Source: JAVBMV01 sp031552145 (GTDB lineage: Bacteria > Myxococcota > Myxococcia > Myxococcales > UBA5297). From it: 64,000 nt of DNA. This document shows, piece by piece, positions 32,543-40,769 of the stretch. The position numbers were made by a program, and so were the translations under genes. Location of the stretch: NCBI GenBank assembly GCA_031552145.1, contig JAVBMV010000001.1, forward strand, positions 197,518 to 261,517, in the 5' to 3' direction. Each line of letters starts with the position of its first letter. The first letter of the stretch is position 1. Below the pieces are notes generated by a model. It was not told the origin of the DNA, made no database searches, and saw only the letters and a program-made list of their open reading frames with translations.

Positions 32543-33364
32543 TCATCCTCCGAACGCATTGAAGCGGCGCATCCCAGCGCGCCAGGTGAGGGCGAGCAGC
32601 AGCGCGAAGCCGCCGATGTAGCCGAGCTGCGCCGCGAGCAGCCACAGGAGTTCCGCGCGCGCGGCGCCGCCAACGAGCGTCTCCACGGGGAAGGCGAGCA
32701 TGAAGCGGAAGGGGAGCACCTGCGCCAGCGTGCTCAGCCACGGCGGGAAGAGCACCGCGGGCACCAGGTAGCCCGAGAGCAGCATGAAGAGACCAAACCA
32801 GAGCTGAAAGATGGCGGTCGAGTTGTCGATGAAGAAGCAGAGCGCGCCGATCACCGCCATCGCCAGGAAGGAGAGCACCCACGCACCGGCCAGGGCGACG
32901 AAGAAGAGGGCGATCCGGAGCGGGTCATGCGTCAGCTCGCCCGGCGCGATGACGAAGAGCGCGATCAGCGCCACGGGCAGCGCGAAGAGCGCGCGCACCG
33001 GCAGGGCCGAGAGGTTCTCGGCCGCGTAGTGAAGCAAAGGATGAACCGGCCGCAGCATCCTGAAGGCGAGCATGCCGTGGCGCAGATCGTAGTTGAGCGT
33101 CCAGGCAACCCAGCTGCCCGTCAGCATCCGCACGATGAGCGCGCAGAGAAACCAGGCGACGAAGCGCTCCTGCGTGAAGGGGCCCACCGGGTGCTCCCGC
33201 GCCACCGCGTGCCAGAGCGCGAGCATCACGAGCGGCATATTGGTCGAGAGGATCCAGATGAGGAACTCGGCCCGATAGGCGACCGCGTCGACAAAGCCGA
33301 TCCGCAGCATGGTGGGGAAGGCGCGCAGCTGGGGAAAGGCGCGCGGACGGTCGCCGAGACTCAC
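32543..33364 (-). CDS. ABC-2 type transport permease, first subunit
   Basis: The 273-residue protein starts with a GTG that overlaps the ATPase stop (GTGA). It has six hydrophobic segments. The first part, AVAYRAEFLIWILSTNMPLVMLALW, resembles the same family as the next gene, so the two permeases are diverged relatives and would form a heterodimer. The substrate cannot be read from the sequence. Confidence 0.8.
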   Translation of the reverse strand: MSLGDRPRAFPQLRAFPTMLRIGFVDAVAYRAEFLIWILSTNMPLVMLALWHAVAREHPVGPFTQERFVAWFLCALIVRMLTGSWVAWTLNYDLRHGMLAFRMLRPVHPLLHYAAENLSALPVRALFALPVALIALFVIAPGELTHDPLRIALFFVALAGAWVLSFLAMAVIGALCFFIDNSTAIFQLWFGLFMLLSGYLVPAVLFPPWLSTLAQVLPFRFMLAFPVETLVGGAARAELLWLLAAQLGYIGGFALLLALTWRAGMRRFNAFGG

Positions 33365-34365
33365 GGAGCGCGCCCTCCAGCGGCCGCGCTCGTCGGGCTC
33401 TCGCGCCGGTAGAGCTCGCGGAAGACCTCCTCCAGCGGCGGATCTTCCACCGAGAGATCGGAGATGGGGAGCGTCGAGAGCAGCCCCTTCACCGCCTCGG
33501 GCAGGCCATCGGCCGGGACGCGCAGGAGCGCGAAGCCCTCCTCGTTCGAGAGCACGGCACCATGGCGCGCCAGATCGTTCGTCGCGACGGGTTTGGAGAG
33601 TTTTAGTCCGATCCGCTTGTCGGAGCGAACGCGCCGCACCAGCTCTCCCAAGGGGCCGTCATGGATCAGCCGCCCATGGTCGATGATGATCACCCGTGGG
33701 CAGAGCGCCGCCACGTCCTCCATGTAGTGGCTCGTCAGCAGCACCGTCGCGCCGAAGCGCTCGTTGTAGGCGCGGATGAAGCCGCGCACGACCGCCTGCA
33801 TCGAGACATCGAGCCCAATCGTCGGCTCGTCGAGGAAGAGCACCTTGGGCCTGTGCAAGAGCGAGGCGGCCAGCTCGCACTTCATGCGCTCGCCCAGCGA
33901 GAGCTGGCGCGTCGGGCGAGAGACGAGCGGCCCCAGCTCGAGCAGGCGCGTCACCTCTGCCAGCGTCTCGCGATACTCCGCCAGCGGGATCTCATAGACC
34001 GCGCGGTTGAGCTCGAAGGTCTCCGAGGGTGGCAGGTCCCAGAGGAGCTGTTGCTTCTGCCCCATCACCAGCGTCACCTGCTTTAGAAAGGCGACCTCGC
34101 GCAGCTTGGGGGTGTGGCCCGCAACGCGCGCCTCGCCCGAGGTCGGGTGAATGAGCCCCGCCAGCATCTTGAGCGTCGTCGTCTTCCCCGCGCCGTTGGG
34201 CCCCAGAAAGCCCACGCGCTCCCCCGGCGCGATGGAGAAGGAGATGTCGTCCACCGCCAGCACCCGCTCGTAGGTGCGGTGGAAGAGCGCGCGGAAGGCC
34301 GCGCCCAGGCCCGGCGGGCGCTTGGGGACGCGGAAGAGCTTGGTCAGATGGCTTGCCTGGATCAC
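33361..34365 (-). CDS. ABC transporter ATP-binding protein
   Basis: The 334-residue ATPase starts with GTG 34365. Walker A is GPNGAGKTTTLK, the signature is LSLGERMKCELAASLLHRP and Walker B is KVLFLDEPTIGLD. The C-terminal 90 residues form the extra domain found in ABC-2 drug or polysaccharide exporters (ending LEEVFRELYRR). It is the first gene of a three-gene exporter operon, with both permeases overlapping in coupled starts. Confidence 0.9.
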   Translation of the reverse strand: MIQASHLTKLFRVPKRPPGLGAAFRALFHRTYERVLAVDDISFSIAPGERVGFLGPNGAGKTTTLKMLAGLIHPTSGEARVAGHTPKLREVAFLKQVTLVMGQKQQLLWDLPPSETFELNRAVYEIPLAEYRETLAEVTRLLELGPLVSRPTRQLSLGERMKCELAASLLHRPKVLFLDEPTIGLDVSMQAVVRGFIRAYNERFGATVLLTSHYMEDVAALCPRVIIIDHGRLIHDGPLGELVRRVRSDKRIGLKLSKPVATNDLARHGAVLSNEEGFALLRVPADGLPEAVKGLLSTLPISDLSVEDPPLEEVFRELYRRESPTSAAAGGRAP

Positions 34366-34443
34366 GGGCCAAGTAGTAGCGGCCCCCCGCCGCGAGGTCC
34401 AGATGATGCGCGCCCCAAGAGAGTAAAGGTGCGGGGTGTGGCG

Positions 34444-35121
34444 CTACTCGAGCGCCAGCGAGAGCTGCCTGGGCGTCCCTTCGAGCAGCTCCCGGACGGG
34501 GGCGAAGCTGCGCCGATGGATGGGCGACGGCCCCAGGCGCTCGAGCGCCTCGAAGTGGAGCGGGGTGGGGTAGCCCTTGTGCTTCTCGAAGCCATATCCC
34601 GGGTAGCTCTCGGCGAGCGCGACCATCATGCGATCGCGGTGCGTCTTGGCCAGAATGCTCGCCGCGGCGATGGAGAGGCTCTTCGCGTCTCCCCCCACGA
34701 TCGCTTCGCGCGGCAGCTCCAGCTTCGGGAGCCGGTCGCCATCGATCAGGAGGAAGTCGGGCTTTGTCTTGAGTTCGAGCACGGCGCGCCGCATGGCGAG
34801 CATCCGCCCCTGCAGGATGTTGATCGAGTCGATCTCCTCCACCTCGGCCAACCCGATGGCCCAGGCGATGGCGTTGAGCTTGATCTCGACCTCGAGCGCT
34901 TCGCGCCGCTTTGCCGTCAGCTTCTTCGAGTCGTCGACGCCCGCCGGTCGATAGTCGCGCGGCAGGATGCAGGCCGCGGCCACCACGGGGCCCGCCAATG
35001 GCGCGACGCCCGCCTCATCGACCCCCGCCACACGCTCGAAGCCCTCCGCCCACTTGGCGCGCTCGTGAAGGAGCAGCGCCTCCAGCCGTGCGCGCTCTGC
35101 GCCACTGTCGGGAGGGCTCAT
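34444..35121 (-). CDS. rnhB: Ribonuclease HII
   Basis: The 225-residue enzyme would cut RNA in RNA-DNA hybrids, including single ribonucleotides. The start is ATG 35121; the longer frame upstream is shadow. Conserved are GVDEAG (Asp35, Glu36), DDSKKL, LLIDGDRLPKL and the late KSLSIAAASILAKTHRDRM. The DEAGRGPLAGP signature is changed to DEAGVAPLAGP, so the Gly-Arg-Gly that senses the RNA-DNA junction is missing its arginine and second glycine. It lies 78 bases before the ABC operon. Confidence 0.88.
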   Translation of the reverse strand: MSPPDSGAERARLEALLLHERAKWAEGFERVAGVDEAGVAPLAGPVVAAACILPRDYRPAGVDDSKKLTAKRREALEVEIKLNAIAWAIGLAEVEEIDSINILQGRMLAMRRAVLELKTKPDFLLIDGDRLPKLELPREAIVGGDAKSLSIAAASILAKTHRDRMMVALAESYPGYGFEKHKGYPTPLHFEALERLGPSPIHRRSFAPVRELLEGTPRQLSLALE

Positions 35122-35258
35122 GGAGTGAACCTTACCCCCATGGGGCACACATTTCCATGCACGTGCCCAGATGTGCCGGTTACTCGGTCGCGCCGGAGGA
35201 CGAAGGAAGAGAAGCATTGGCCAACAGCGGTGCCTCGCGCACCAATAGGGGAGAGCAG

Positions 35259-36977
35259 ATGGCGCAAGTGCAGGAAGAGCGGCGCGAGAGCGCGATTGGC
35301 GACAGCAAACAGGCAGGGCTCGAGGCGGGAAGCTATCGCCACCTCAGGTCGGTTCAAGTAGCGACCGAAGTTGCGGTGCCGGCACCCTCGACGCCCGCCC
35401 CCCGCGATGCTCCGGGCGCGGGCGGCCTGAAGGAGAGCACCGACGAGCGGCTCGCCAGGCTCGAGGCGCTCAACGTCGAGGCGGAGCTGGGCGGAGGGCT
35501 CGAGCGCATCGAGAAGCAGCACGAAGCCGGAAAGCTGACCGCGCGCGAGCGCATCGAGCTGCTGCTCGATCCTGGCACCTTCGTCGAGGTGGACAAGTTC
35601 GTCACCCACCGCTGCACCGACTTCGGCATGGCCGACAAGAAGTACCTAGGCGACGGCGTCGTCACCGGGCACGGCAAGATCGACGGACGCGAGATCTTCC
35701 TCTTCGCGCAGGACGCGACCGTCTTCGGCGGCAGCCTCTCCGGTGCCTACGCGCGCAAGATCTGCAAGATCATGGATCTGGCCGCCTCGACCGGCGCGCC
35801 CATCATCGGCCTCAACGATTCGGGCGGCGCGCGCATCCAGGAGGGCGTCGAGAGCCTCGCTGGCTATGCCGACATCTTCTTGCGCAACACCCTCAGCTCG
35901 GGCGTCGTGCCCCAGCTCTCGGTCATCATGGGCCCCTGTGCCGGCGGCGCCGTCTATTCGCCCGCGCTCACCGACTTCATCGTCATGGTGAAGGAGACGA
36001 GCTACATGTTCATCACCGGCCCCGAGGTCATTAAGACGGTGACGCATCAGGAAGTCAGTAAGGAGGCCCTGGGCGGCGCCATGACCCATGCCAGCAAGAG
36101 CGGCGTGGCCCACTTCGCCGCCGAGGACGAGGCCCAGAGCCTGGCCCTGGTGCGCGAGCTGCTCTCCTTCATGCCCTCGAACAACGCCGAGGACCCACCG
36201 GTGCGCGAGACCACCGATCCCGGTGACCGGCTCGTGCCCGAGCTGGCCGCGATGGTCCCCGAGAACCCCAACCGCCCTTACGACGTGAAGCAGGTGATCC
36301 GCGCCGTGGTGGACGAGCGCCACTTCGTCGAGGTGCAGGAGCTGCACGCCCAGAACATGGTGATCGGCTTCGCTCGCATGGGAGGCAGGCCGGTAGGCAT
36401 TGTCGCCAACCAGCCCGCGGCGCTGGCTGGCTGCCTCGACATCGAGGGTTCGATCAAGGGAGCGCGCTTCGTCCGCTTCTGCGACTGCTTCAACATCCCG
36501 CTCGTCACCTTTGTCGACGTCCCCGGTTTCCTCCCGGGCACCGACCAGGAGTGGGGCGGAATCATTCGGCACGGCGCCAAGCTGCTCTACGCCTTCGCCG
36601 ACGCCACGGTGCCCAAGGTGACCGTCATCCTCAGGAAGGCCTACGGCGGCGCCTACGACGTCATGTCCTCGCGCCACATCCGCGCCGACCAGAGCTTCGC
36701 CTGGCCCAGCGCCGAGATCGCGGTCATGGGGCCCGACGGCGCGGCCAACATCGTCTTCCGCAACGAGCTGGCCAAGGCCGGGCCCGAGCGGCGCGCCGAG
36801 CTTGTGGGCGAGTACCGAGAGGCCTTCGCCAACCCTTACAAGGCCGCGGAGCTCGGTTACGTCGACGAGGTGATAAGGCCCGAAGAGACCCGGCAGCGCC
36901 TAGTTCGGGCCATCGAGCTCTTGCGCAAGAAGCGCCAGGATGTGCCGCAGCGCAAGCACGGCAACCTGCCGCTCTAG
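35259..36977 (+). CDS. pccB: Propionyl-/acetyl-CoA carboxylase carboxyltransferase (beta) subunit
   Basis: The 572-residue protein starts at ATG 35259 behind AGGGGAG. A polar N-terminal extension of about 55 residues precedes the usual start of the carboxyltransferase, LEALNVEAELGGGLERIEKQHEAGKLTARER (read in parts). Two crotonase-like halves follow, with LNDSGGARIQEGVESLAGY in the first and DVPGFLPGTDQEWGGIIRHGAKLL in the second. It transfers the carboxyl group from biotin to acyl-CoA. The biotin carboxylase and biotin carrier subunits are not in the window. Propionyl-CoA is the usual substrate for this group, but acetyl-CoA cannot be excluded. Confidence 0.9.
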   Translation: MAQVQEERRESAIGDSKQAGLEAGSYRHLRSVQVATEVAVPAPSTPAPRDAPGAGGLKESTDERLARLEALNVEAELGGGLERIEKQHEAGKLTARERIELLLDPGTFVEVDKFVTHRCTDFGMADKKYLGDGVVTGHGKIDGREIFLFAQDATVFGGSLSGAYARKICKIMDLAASTGAPIIGLNDSGGARIQEGVESLAGYADIFLRNTLSSGVVPQLSVIMGPCAGGAVYSPALTDFIVMVKETSYMFITGPEVIKTVTHQEVSKEALGGAMTHASKSGVAHFAAEDEAQSLALVRELLSFMPSNNAEDPPVRETTDPGDRLVPELAAMVPENPNRPYDVKQVIRAVVDERHFVEVQELHAQNMVIGFARMGGRPVGIVANQPAALAGCLDIEGSIKGARFVRFCDCFNIPLVTFVDVPGFLPGTDQEWGGIIRHGAKLLYAFADATVPKVTVILRKAYGGAYDVMSSRHIRADQSFAWPSAEIAVMGPDGAANIVFRNELAKAGPERRAELVGEYREAFANPYKAAELGYVDEVIRPEETRQRLVRAIELLRKKRQDVPQRKHGNLPL

Positions 36978-37010
36978 CCTTCGGCCTATAAGGCCTGCAG
37001 AAGTTCCAGC

Positions 37011-37053
37011 GCTGGGCGCCCGGGCACGAAGCCCAGGCGCCCAGCCGCGTTTT
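37011..37053 (+). terminator. Rho-independent-like terminator after pccB
   Basis: GCTGGGCGCC at 37011-37020 pairs perfectly with GGCGCCCAGC at 37036-37045 and is followed by CGCG and TTTT at 37050. The long GC stem and short T run fit a terminator closing the pccB transcript. Confidence 0.6.
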
Positions 37054-37173
37054 GGGCCACCTTCCCCTACCTCCCGGTGACAAGAAACGTCGCCGTCGCC
37101 AGCGGCCGCGCAAGAATCGGCGACCGAAAACTGGCCAAACGCGCTAAACCCCTGTAATCACGTCCGCGTCGAC

Positions 37174-37190
37174 TTGGCCCGCGCCTTGCT
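37174..37190 (+). promoter_or_regulatory. Sigma-54 (-24/-12) promoter of pilA
   Basis: TTGGCCCGCGCCTTGCT matches the -24/-12 consensus YTGGCACGrNNNTTGCW at 15 of 17 positions, with the required GG and GC exactly ten bases apart. Transcription would begin near 37201, giving a leader of about 110 bases before pilA. In Myxococcus xanthus pilA is known to depend on sigma-54 and the PilSR two-component system, so the match is biologically plausible. pilS and pilR are not in the window. Confidence 0.75.
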
Positions 37191-37309
37191 CTAGCCCCCA
37201 GCGCGACGCAATCGCGGCCCTGCCGGGGCGAAGAGTCGACCCGGCTGGTTGCCAAGGAAGAATGTTGGAAGGTTTTGCGCAGTTCAACGTAGGTTCTAAG
37301 GAGAAGAAA

Positions 37310-37951
37310 ATGAAGAAGATGATGCGTGGTTTTACCCTGATCGAGCTCATGATCGTTGTCGCGATCATCGGCCTCCTCGCTGCAATCGCTATCCCGAACT
37401 TCATGAAGTTCCAGGCTCGTTCCCGTCAGCGCGAGGCGAATATCAATCTGAAGGCGATCTACACTGCTGAGAATGCATTCTTTGGGGAATACAGCAGGTT
37501 CACGACTACCATGGCCTCGAATGACCCCCAGGATCCATCGATCGGTTTTGAGCCCGACCGCGGCAATCGTTACAGGTACTCGCTTGATGCCGGCGGCACC
37601 GATCAGGATCGAACCCAGGCGACGGTGAATCCGGGCGTCTACACCGGATTCCTCGCGGATGAGTTCAAGCACGGCACCTCGCTGGCTACCACTAACACCG
37701 ACGTCCCTGCGGATCCGTCGACTCTTGGCGTTACGACCGCCGACGCGGCCAGGGGATACCTGACGATTGGTATTCAGCTTCTTGCGGCCCCTCTCGAGGA
37801 CTCGTTCTGTGCTGTCGCGCAGGGCAATATCGACTCGGATCCCGCGCTCGATGCGTGGTACATCTCTCGCGGCACCTCAGAGATGGGAGTTCGCCACGTT
37901 GCTGGTGGCGAGCCGTCCAATCCGCAGAATGACGTGGATCTCGATTCCTAG
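37310..37951 (+). CDS. pilA: Type IV pilin, major subunit
   Basis: The start ATG 37310 follows AAGGAGAAGAAA and gives a short prepilin leader, KKMMRG, cut before Phe in FTLIELMIVVAIIGLLA. The conserved Glu5 and the hydrophobic helix are intact. The 213-residue prepilin has a globular part of about 155 residues with one cysteine only, so no C-terminal disulfide loop is formed. Its size is close to that of Myxococcus PilA. A sigma-54 promoter lies before it and a terminator after it, so it is a one-gene unit. It would build the pili for twitching motility. Confidence 0.93.
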   Translation: MKKMMRGFTLIELMIVVAIIGLLAAIAIPNFMKFQARSRQREANINLKAIYTAENAFFGEYSRFTTTMASNDPQDPSIGFEPDRGNRYRYSLDAGGTDQDRTQATVNPGVYTGFLADEFKHGTSLATTNTDVPADPSTLGVTTADAARGYLTIGIQLLAAPLEDSFCAVAQGNIDSDPALDAWYISRGTSEMGVRHVAGGEPSNPQNDVDLDS

Positions 37952-37975
37952 CCTAGCAGTTTGAAGTACCGTAAA

Positions 37976-38013
37976 GCGAGATCGGGCCTGGCAATGGGCC
38001 CGATCTCGCGTTT
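37976..38013 (+). terminator. Terminator after pilA
   Basis: GCGAGATCGGGCC at 37976-37988 pairs perfectly with its complement ending at 38009, across a loop of about eight bases, and is followed by TTT. It separates pilA from pilG, as expected for a very highly expressed pilin gene. Confidence 0.75.
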
Positions 38014-38040
38014 GCATGTAATGAATCATCGAAAGAAGCC

Positions 38041-38913
38041 ATGAAAGTGATCAAGCGGGCGCTGCTTATCGTAGTGTTGCTAGCCATGGCGGGCGCGATC
38101 GTGGTGCAAAGCAAACAGCTGGAGAATCGGGCGCAGTCTGAAAGACAGAGGCGCGGCGGGCTTATCTATCTTCCGTCGCCACTGCAGCTAAAGCTCCTTT
38201 CCTTGGGTTTCACTACCGTCGCTGCGGACTATTTCTGGGTGCAAACGCTCCAATATGCCGGAGCGCCTGAGCGCGCCGTCGAAAACTACAAAGACCTGCC
38301 TGACTTTATCGACCTCATCACCGACGTGGACCCGAATTTTCGGTATGCCTATAAGTTCGGGATATTAATGACGCCGCAAAAAATTCAGGATGGTGGCTGG
38401 CTGAATGCCGAACGTTCGACAGCCATCGCCGAGCGTGCCGTAGCGCAATTTCCGGACGACTGGAATTTTCATTTTTATCTCGGATATAATTATCTGTTTT
38501 TTCACGATAGAAAGTCCGATGCGGCCGAGCAATTCAGACAGGCCGCACGCAGTCCCAAAGCGCCACAGTATGTTGGGCCGTTGGCGATTAGAGTTCTTGC
38601 AGCCGAAGGCGATCTGGACAAGGCGGCGCTATTTGCGGAGGAGATCGCCCGGACGTCGCCCGATGAGATGGTGGCGGAGACCGCGCGGAGGCGGATTGCC
38701 ATGATAGGCAGGGAGAGAGTGCTTCGCGATATCGAGGCCAAGTGTCGCGAAAGAAAGGCACAAATTGGGATTCGGCCATCGCTGACGGAACTTGGTTTTG
38801 ACGAGCAAAGCAGCGTATTGCATGGGCTAACACTTGGAGAAGATTGTGTCTTTGAAGGCGTGGGCATCGATCGCCTTCAGGTGCATGTGCCGGCGTCAGG
38901 TGAGGGGAAATGA
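38041..38913 (+). CDS. pilG: PilG-like membrane-anchored pilus assembly protein
   Basis: The 290-residue protein has an N-terminal anchor (IKRALLIVVLLAMAGAIVV) and a soluble helical part with TPR-like pairs, for example ERSTAIAERAVAQFPDDWNFHFYLGYNYLF. In Myxococcus xanthus pilG, pilH and pilI lie right after pilA; PilG is the partner of an ABC transporter needed for pilus assembly. Here the next two genes are an ABC ATPase and permease, so the name follows from position and architecture rather than from sequence recognition. The gene is notably more AT-rich than the genes around the window. Confidence 0.7.
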   Translation: MKVIKRALLIVVLLAMAGAIVVQSKQLENRAQSERQRRGGLIYLPSPLQLKLLSLGFTTVAADYFWVQTLQYAGAPERAVENYKDLPDFIDLITDVDPNFRYAYKFGILMTPQKIQDGGWLNAERSTAIAERAVAQFPDDWNFHFYLGYNYLFFHDRKSDAAEQFRQAARSPKAPQYVGPLAIRVLAAEGDLDKAALFAEEIARTSPDEMVAETARRRIAMIGRERVLRDIEAKCRERKAQIGIRPSLTELGFDEQSSVLHGLTLGEDCVFEGVGIDRLQVHVPASGEGK

Positions 38914-38926
38914 GCGAGGCGAACGA

Positions 38927-39859
38927 ATGACGACGAAGGCAATTGCCATACATGAGTTGCGAAGACAATTTGTGTCCGGTGTCAGGGTTGCAAAGAAAAA
39001 ACAAGCGCTCGACGGACTTTCTCTCGAAGTCGAAGAGGGAGAGGTGTTCGGCTTCCTGGGGCCCAATGGGGCTGGCAAAAGTACGACAATAAAAATCCTC
39101 GTCTCTCTGTTGCGGCAGGACTCTGGCGAGGCGCTGATTTTTGGAAACGATCCGAGAAAATGTCAGTCGCGTCGCACGCTCGGTTTTCTCCCGGAGTCTC
39201 CCTCGTTTTACGACAATTTGACAGGGCTGGAGTTTGTCTCCTTTTGTGGGAAACTATCGGGACTTTCGGGCAAGGATCTCCGGCGTCGTGCGGAGGAGAT
39301 GCTCGAAAGAGTAGGCTTGACGAGTGCCATGGATGTCCTAATCAGAGGGTATTCAAAGGGCATGAATCAGCGCCTTGGGATAGCGCAGGCCCTGATACAC
39401 AATCCGCGTTTGATAGTGCTGGATGAGCCTATGAGCGGACTTGACCCGATCGGTCGTGGCGAGATACGGAGAATTATTCGCCAACTCAAGGCGGAAGGAA
39501 TAACCATATTCTTCTCCACGCACATTATCCCAGATGTGGAGACGATTTGCGATCGGGTAGGGGTCGTGTCTCAGGGGCGGTTGGTTCGAGTCGGGACTGT
39601 GCAGGAGTTGCTGGATTTAGATTCATCGAAGGCCATTGACGTTACGGTAGAGGGGGGCACGTGCGCAATTGACCTGGAAGGAGTTGTGCGCGTCGAAACC
39701 TACGCGGGTCGTGCAAGGTACCTGGCGCGAGGAGGCGATGCTCTTCAGGAACTTATCCAGGTGCTGCCAAGGATTGGCGGCAAATTGATTTCTGTCGTAC
39801 CACAGCGGCGATCTCTGGAAGACCTTGTCGTAGAGCTGCTTTCGAAGGAGGGTGCATGA
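38927..39859 (+). CDS. pilH: ABC transporter ATPase of the pilus cluster (PilH-like)
   Basis: The 310-residue ATPase starts at ATG 38927. Walker A is GPNGAGKSTTIK, the signature region YSKGMNQRLGIAQAL and Walker B LIVLDEPMSGLDPIG. It would power the permease encoded by the next gene, whose start overlaps its stop in ATGA. In Myxococcus PilH is an ABC transporter ATPase needed for pilus function; the substrate is not known. The call rests on gene order. Confidence 0.82.
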   Translation: MTTKAIAIHELRRQFVSGVRVAKKKQALDGLSLEVEEGEVFGFLGPNGAGKSTTIKILVSLLRQDSGEALIFGNDPRKCQSRRTLGFLPESPSFYDNLTGLEFVSFCGKLSGLSGKDLRRRAEEMLERVGLTSAMDVLIRGYSKGMNQRLGIAQALIHNPRLIVLDEPMSGLDPIGRGEIRRIIRQLKAEGITIFFSTHIIPDVETICDRVGVVSQGRLVRVGTVQELLDLDSSKAIDVTVEGGTCAIDLEGVVRVETYAGRARYLARGGDALQELIQVLPRIGGKLISVVPQRRSLEDLVVELLSKEGA

Positions 39860-40632
39860 GTCACTATGTGAGACTGATGCTCGTTGTCGCGTCACAAACT
39901 TTCCGCGATGCGCGCCGAAACAAGATATTTTACGCCACATTTGCCTTTGCGTTGCTCGTCGTAGCGAACGCGACGCTGTTTACGGAAGTGACGATCACAG
40001 AACTTGACAGGATTCTCGTCGATGCGGGGTTCGCGGTAATCAGTGTGTTTGCGCTGCTCCTGACGGTCTTTGTTGGAGTTGGAATAATAAATCGAGAGAT
40101 CGACAGGAAAAGCAGCTATGTTGTCGTCTCTAGATCGTTGCCTCGTTCCGCATATATCGTTGGAAAATATCTCGGCTTGTTGGCGATCGTTTGGTTTGCG
40201 ACCGCCGTGCTGTTGCTGGTGTTTGTGGCGGTAATGGTGGCCTATAAAGCGCCGGTGAGCGCGACCCTTCTGTGGGCATATATGGGGCTGTTGGGGGAGA
40301 CTGCCGTCGTGGGCGCATTCGCCGTTCTCTGCTCGTGTGTTGCGAGTTCTGTCGTCTCGGCGTTCGCTTCGGGCGTGATGCTTGTAGGAGGGCACCTCGT
40401 AGAGAATATGCACGCTTGGACATCGAGAGGCGCCGCGTCGGCACTCTCGCGCACGCTTGGCAATGTGGTGTACTACACGCTTCCCAATCTTGAACGGCTC
40501 AGCTTCAAAACTGAGCTGACCTACCAGTTGCCAGTGTATGGACTCGCCCCTGCTCTGCTCTACGCGATGACGTATGTGGCGTTCTTTATGGCCATCGCGG
40601 TGGTCGCCTTTTCTCGGCGAGATTTTAGATAG
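39856..40632 (+). CDS. pilI: ABC-2 permease of the pilus cluster (PilI-like)
   Basis: The 258-residue protein has six hydrophobic segments and the start VASQTFRDARRNKIFYATFAF, typical of ABC-2 permeases. It is coupled to pilH. The order pilA-pilG-pilH-pilI matches Myxococcus xanthus. There, pilD (prepilin peptidase) lies between pilI and pilM; here pilM follows directly after 137 bases, so the peptidase must be elsewhere. Confidence 0.78.
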   Translation: MSHYVRLMLVVASQTFRDARRNKIFYATFAFALLVVANATLFTEVTITELDRILVDAGFAVISVFALLLTVFVGVGIINREIDRKSSYVVVSRSLPRSAYIVGKYLGLLAIVWFATAVLLLVFVAVMVAYKAPVSATLLWAYMGLLGETAVVGAFAVLCSCVASSVVSAFASGVMLVGGHLVENMHAWTSRGAASALSRTLGNVVYYTLPNLERLSFKTELTYQLPVYGLAPALLYAMTYVAFFMAIAVVAFSRRDFR

Positions 40633-40769
40633 ACGCCTGCTCTCTGTGCAGCCAGCCAGCCGGGCCGCGGCGAGTTTGCGGGCAGTTTTCTTGCGGCCTT
40701 CTCAGGCCATGCTAGGCTCGACACCCTGTACTAGAGCGGTAGTGTAGAGAGCCGCTTCGGAGGATGTCA

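Larger units (their letters stand above)
36978..37309. other. Intergenic region between pccB and pilA
   Basis: These 332 bases hold the pccB terminator at 37011-37053, the sigma-54 promoter at 37174-37190 and the pilA leader. Bases 37054-37173 should contain the activator binding site; no clear inverted repeat was recognised there. No gene is evident. Confidence 0.6.

Noticed and set aside
37263..37280. Second sigma-54-like sequence, TTGGAAGGTTTTGC, closer to pilA
   Set aside because: GG and GC are eight bases apart instead of ten, which sigma-54 does not tolerate.
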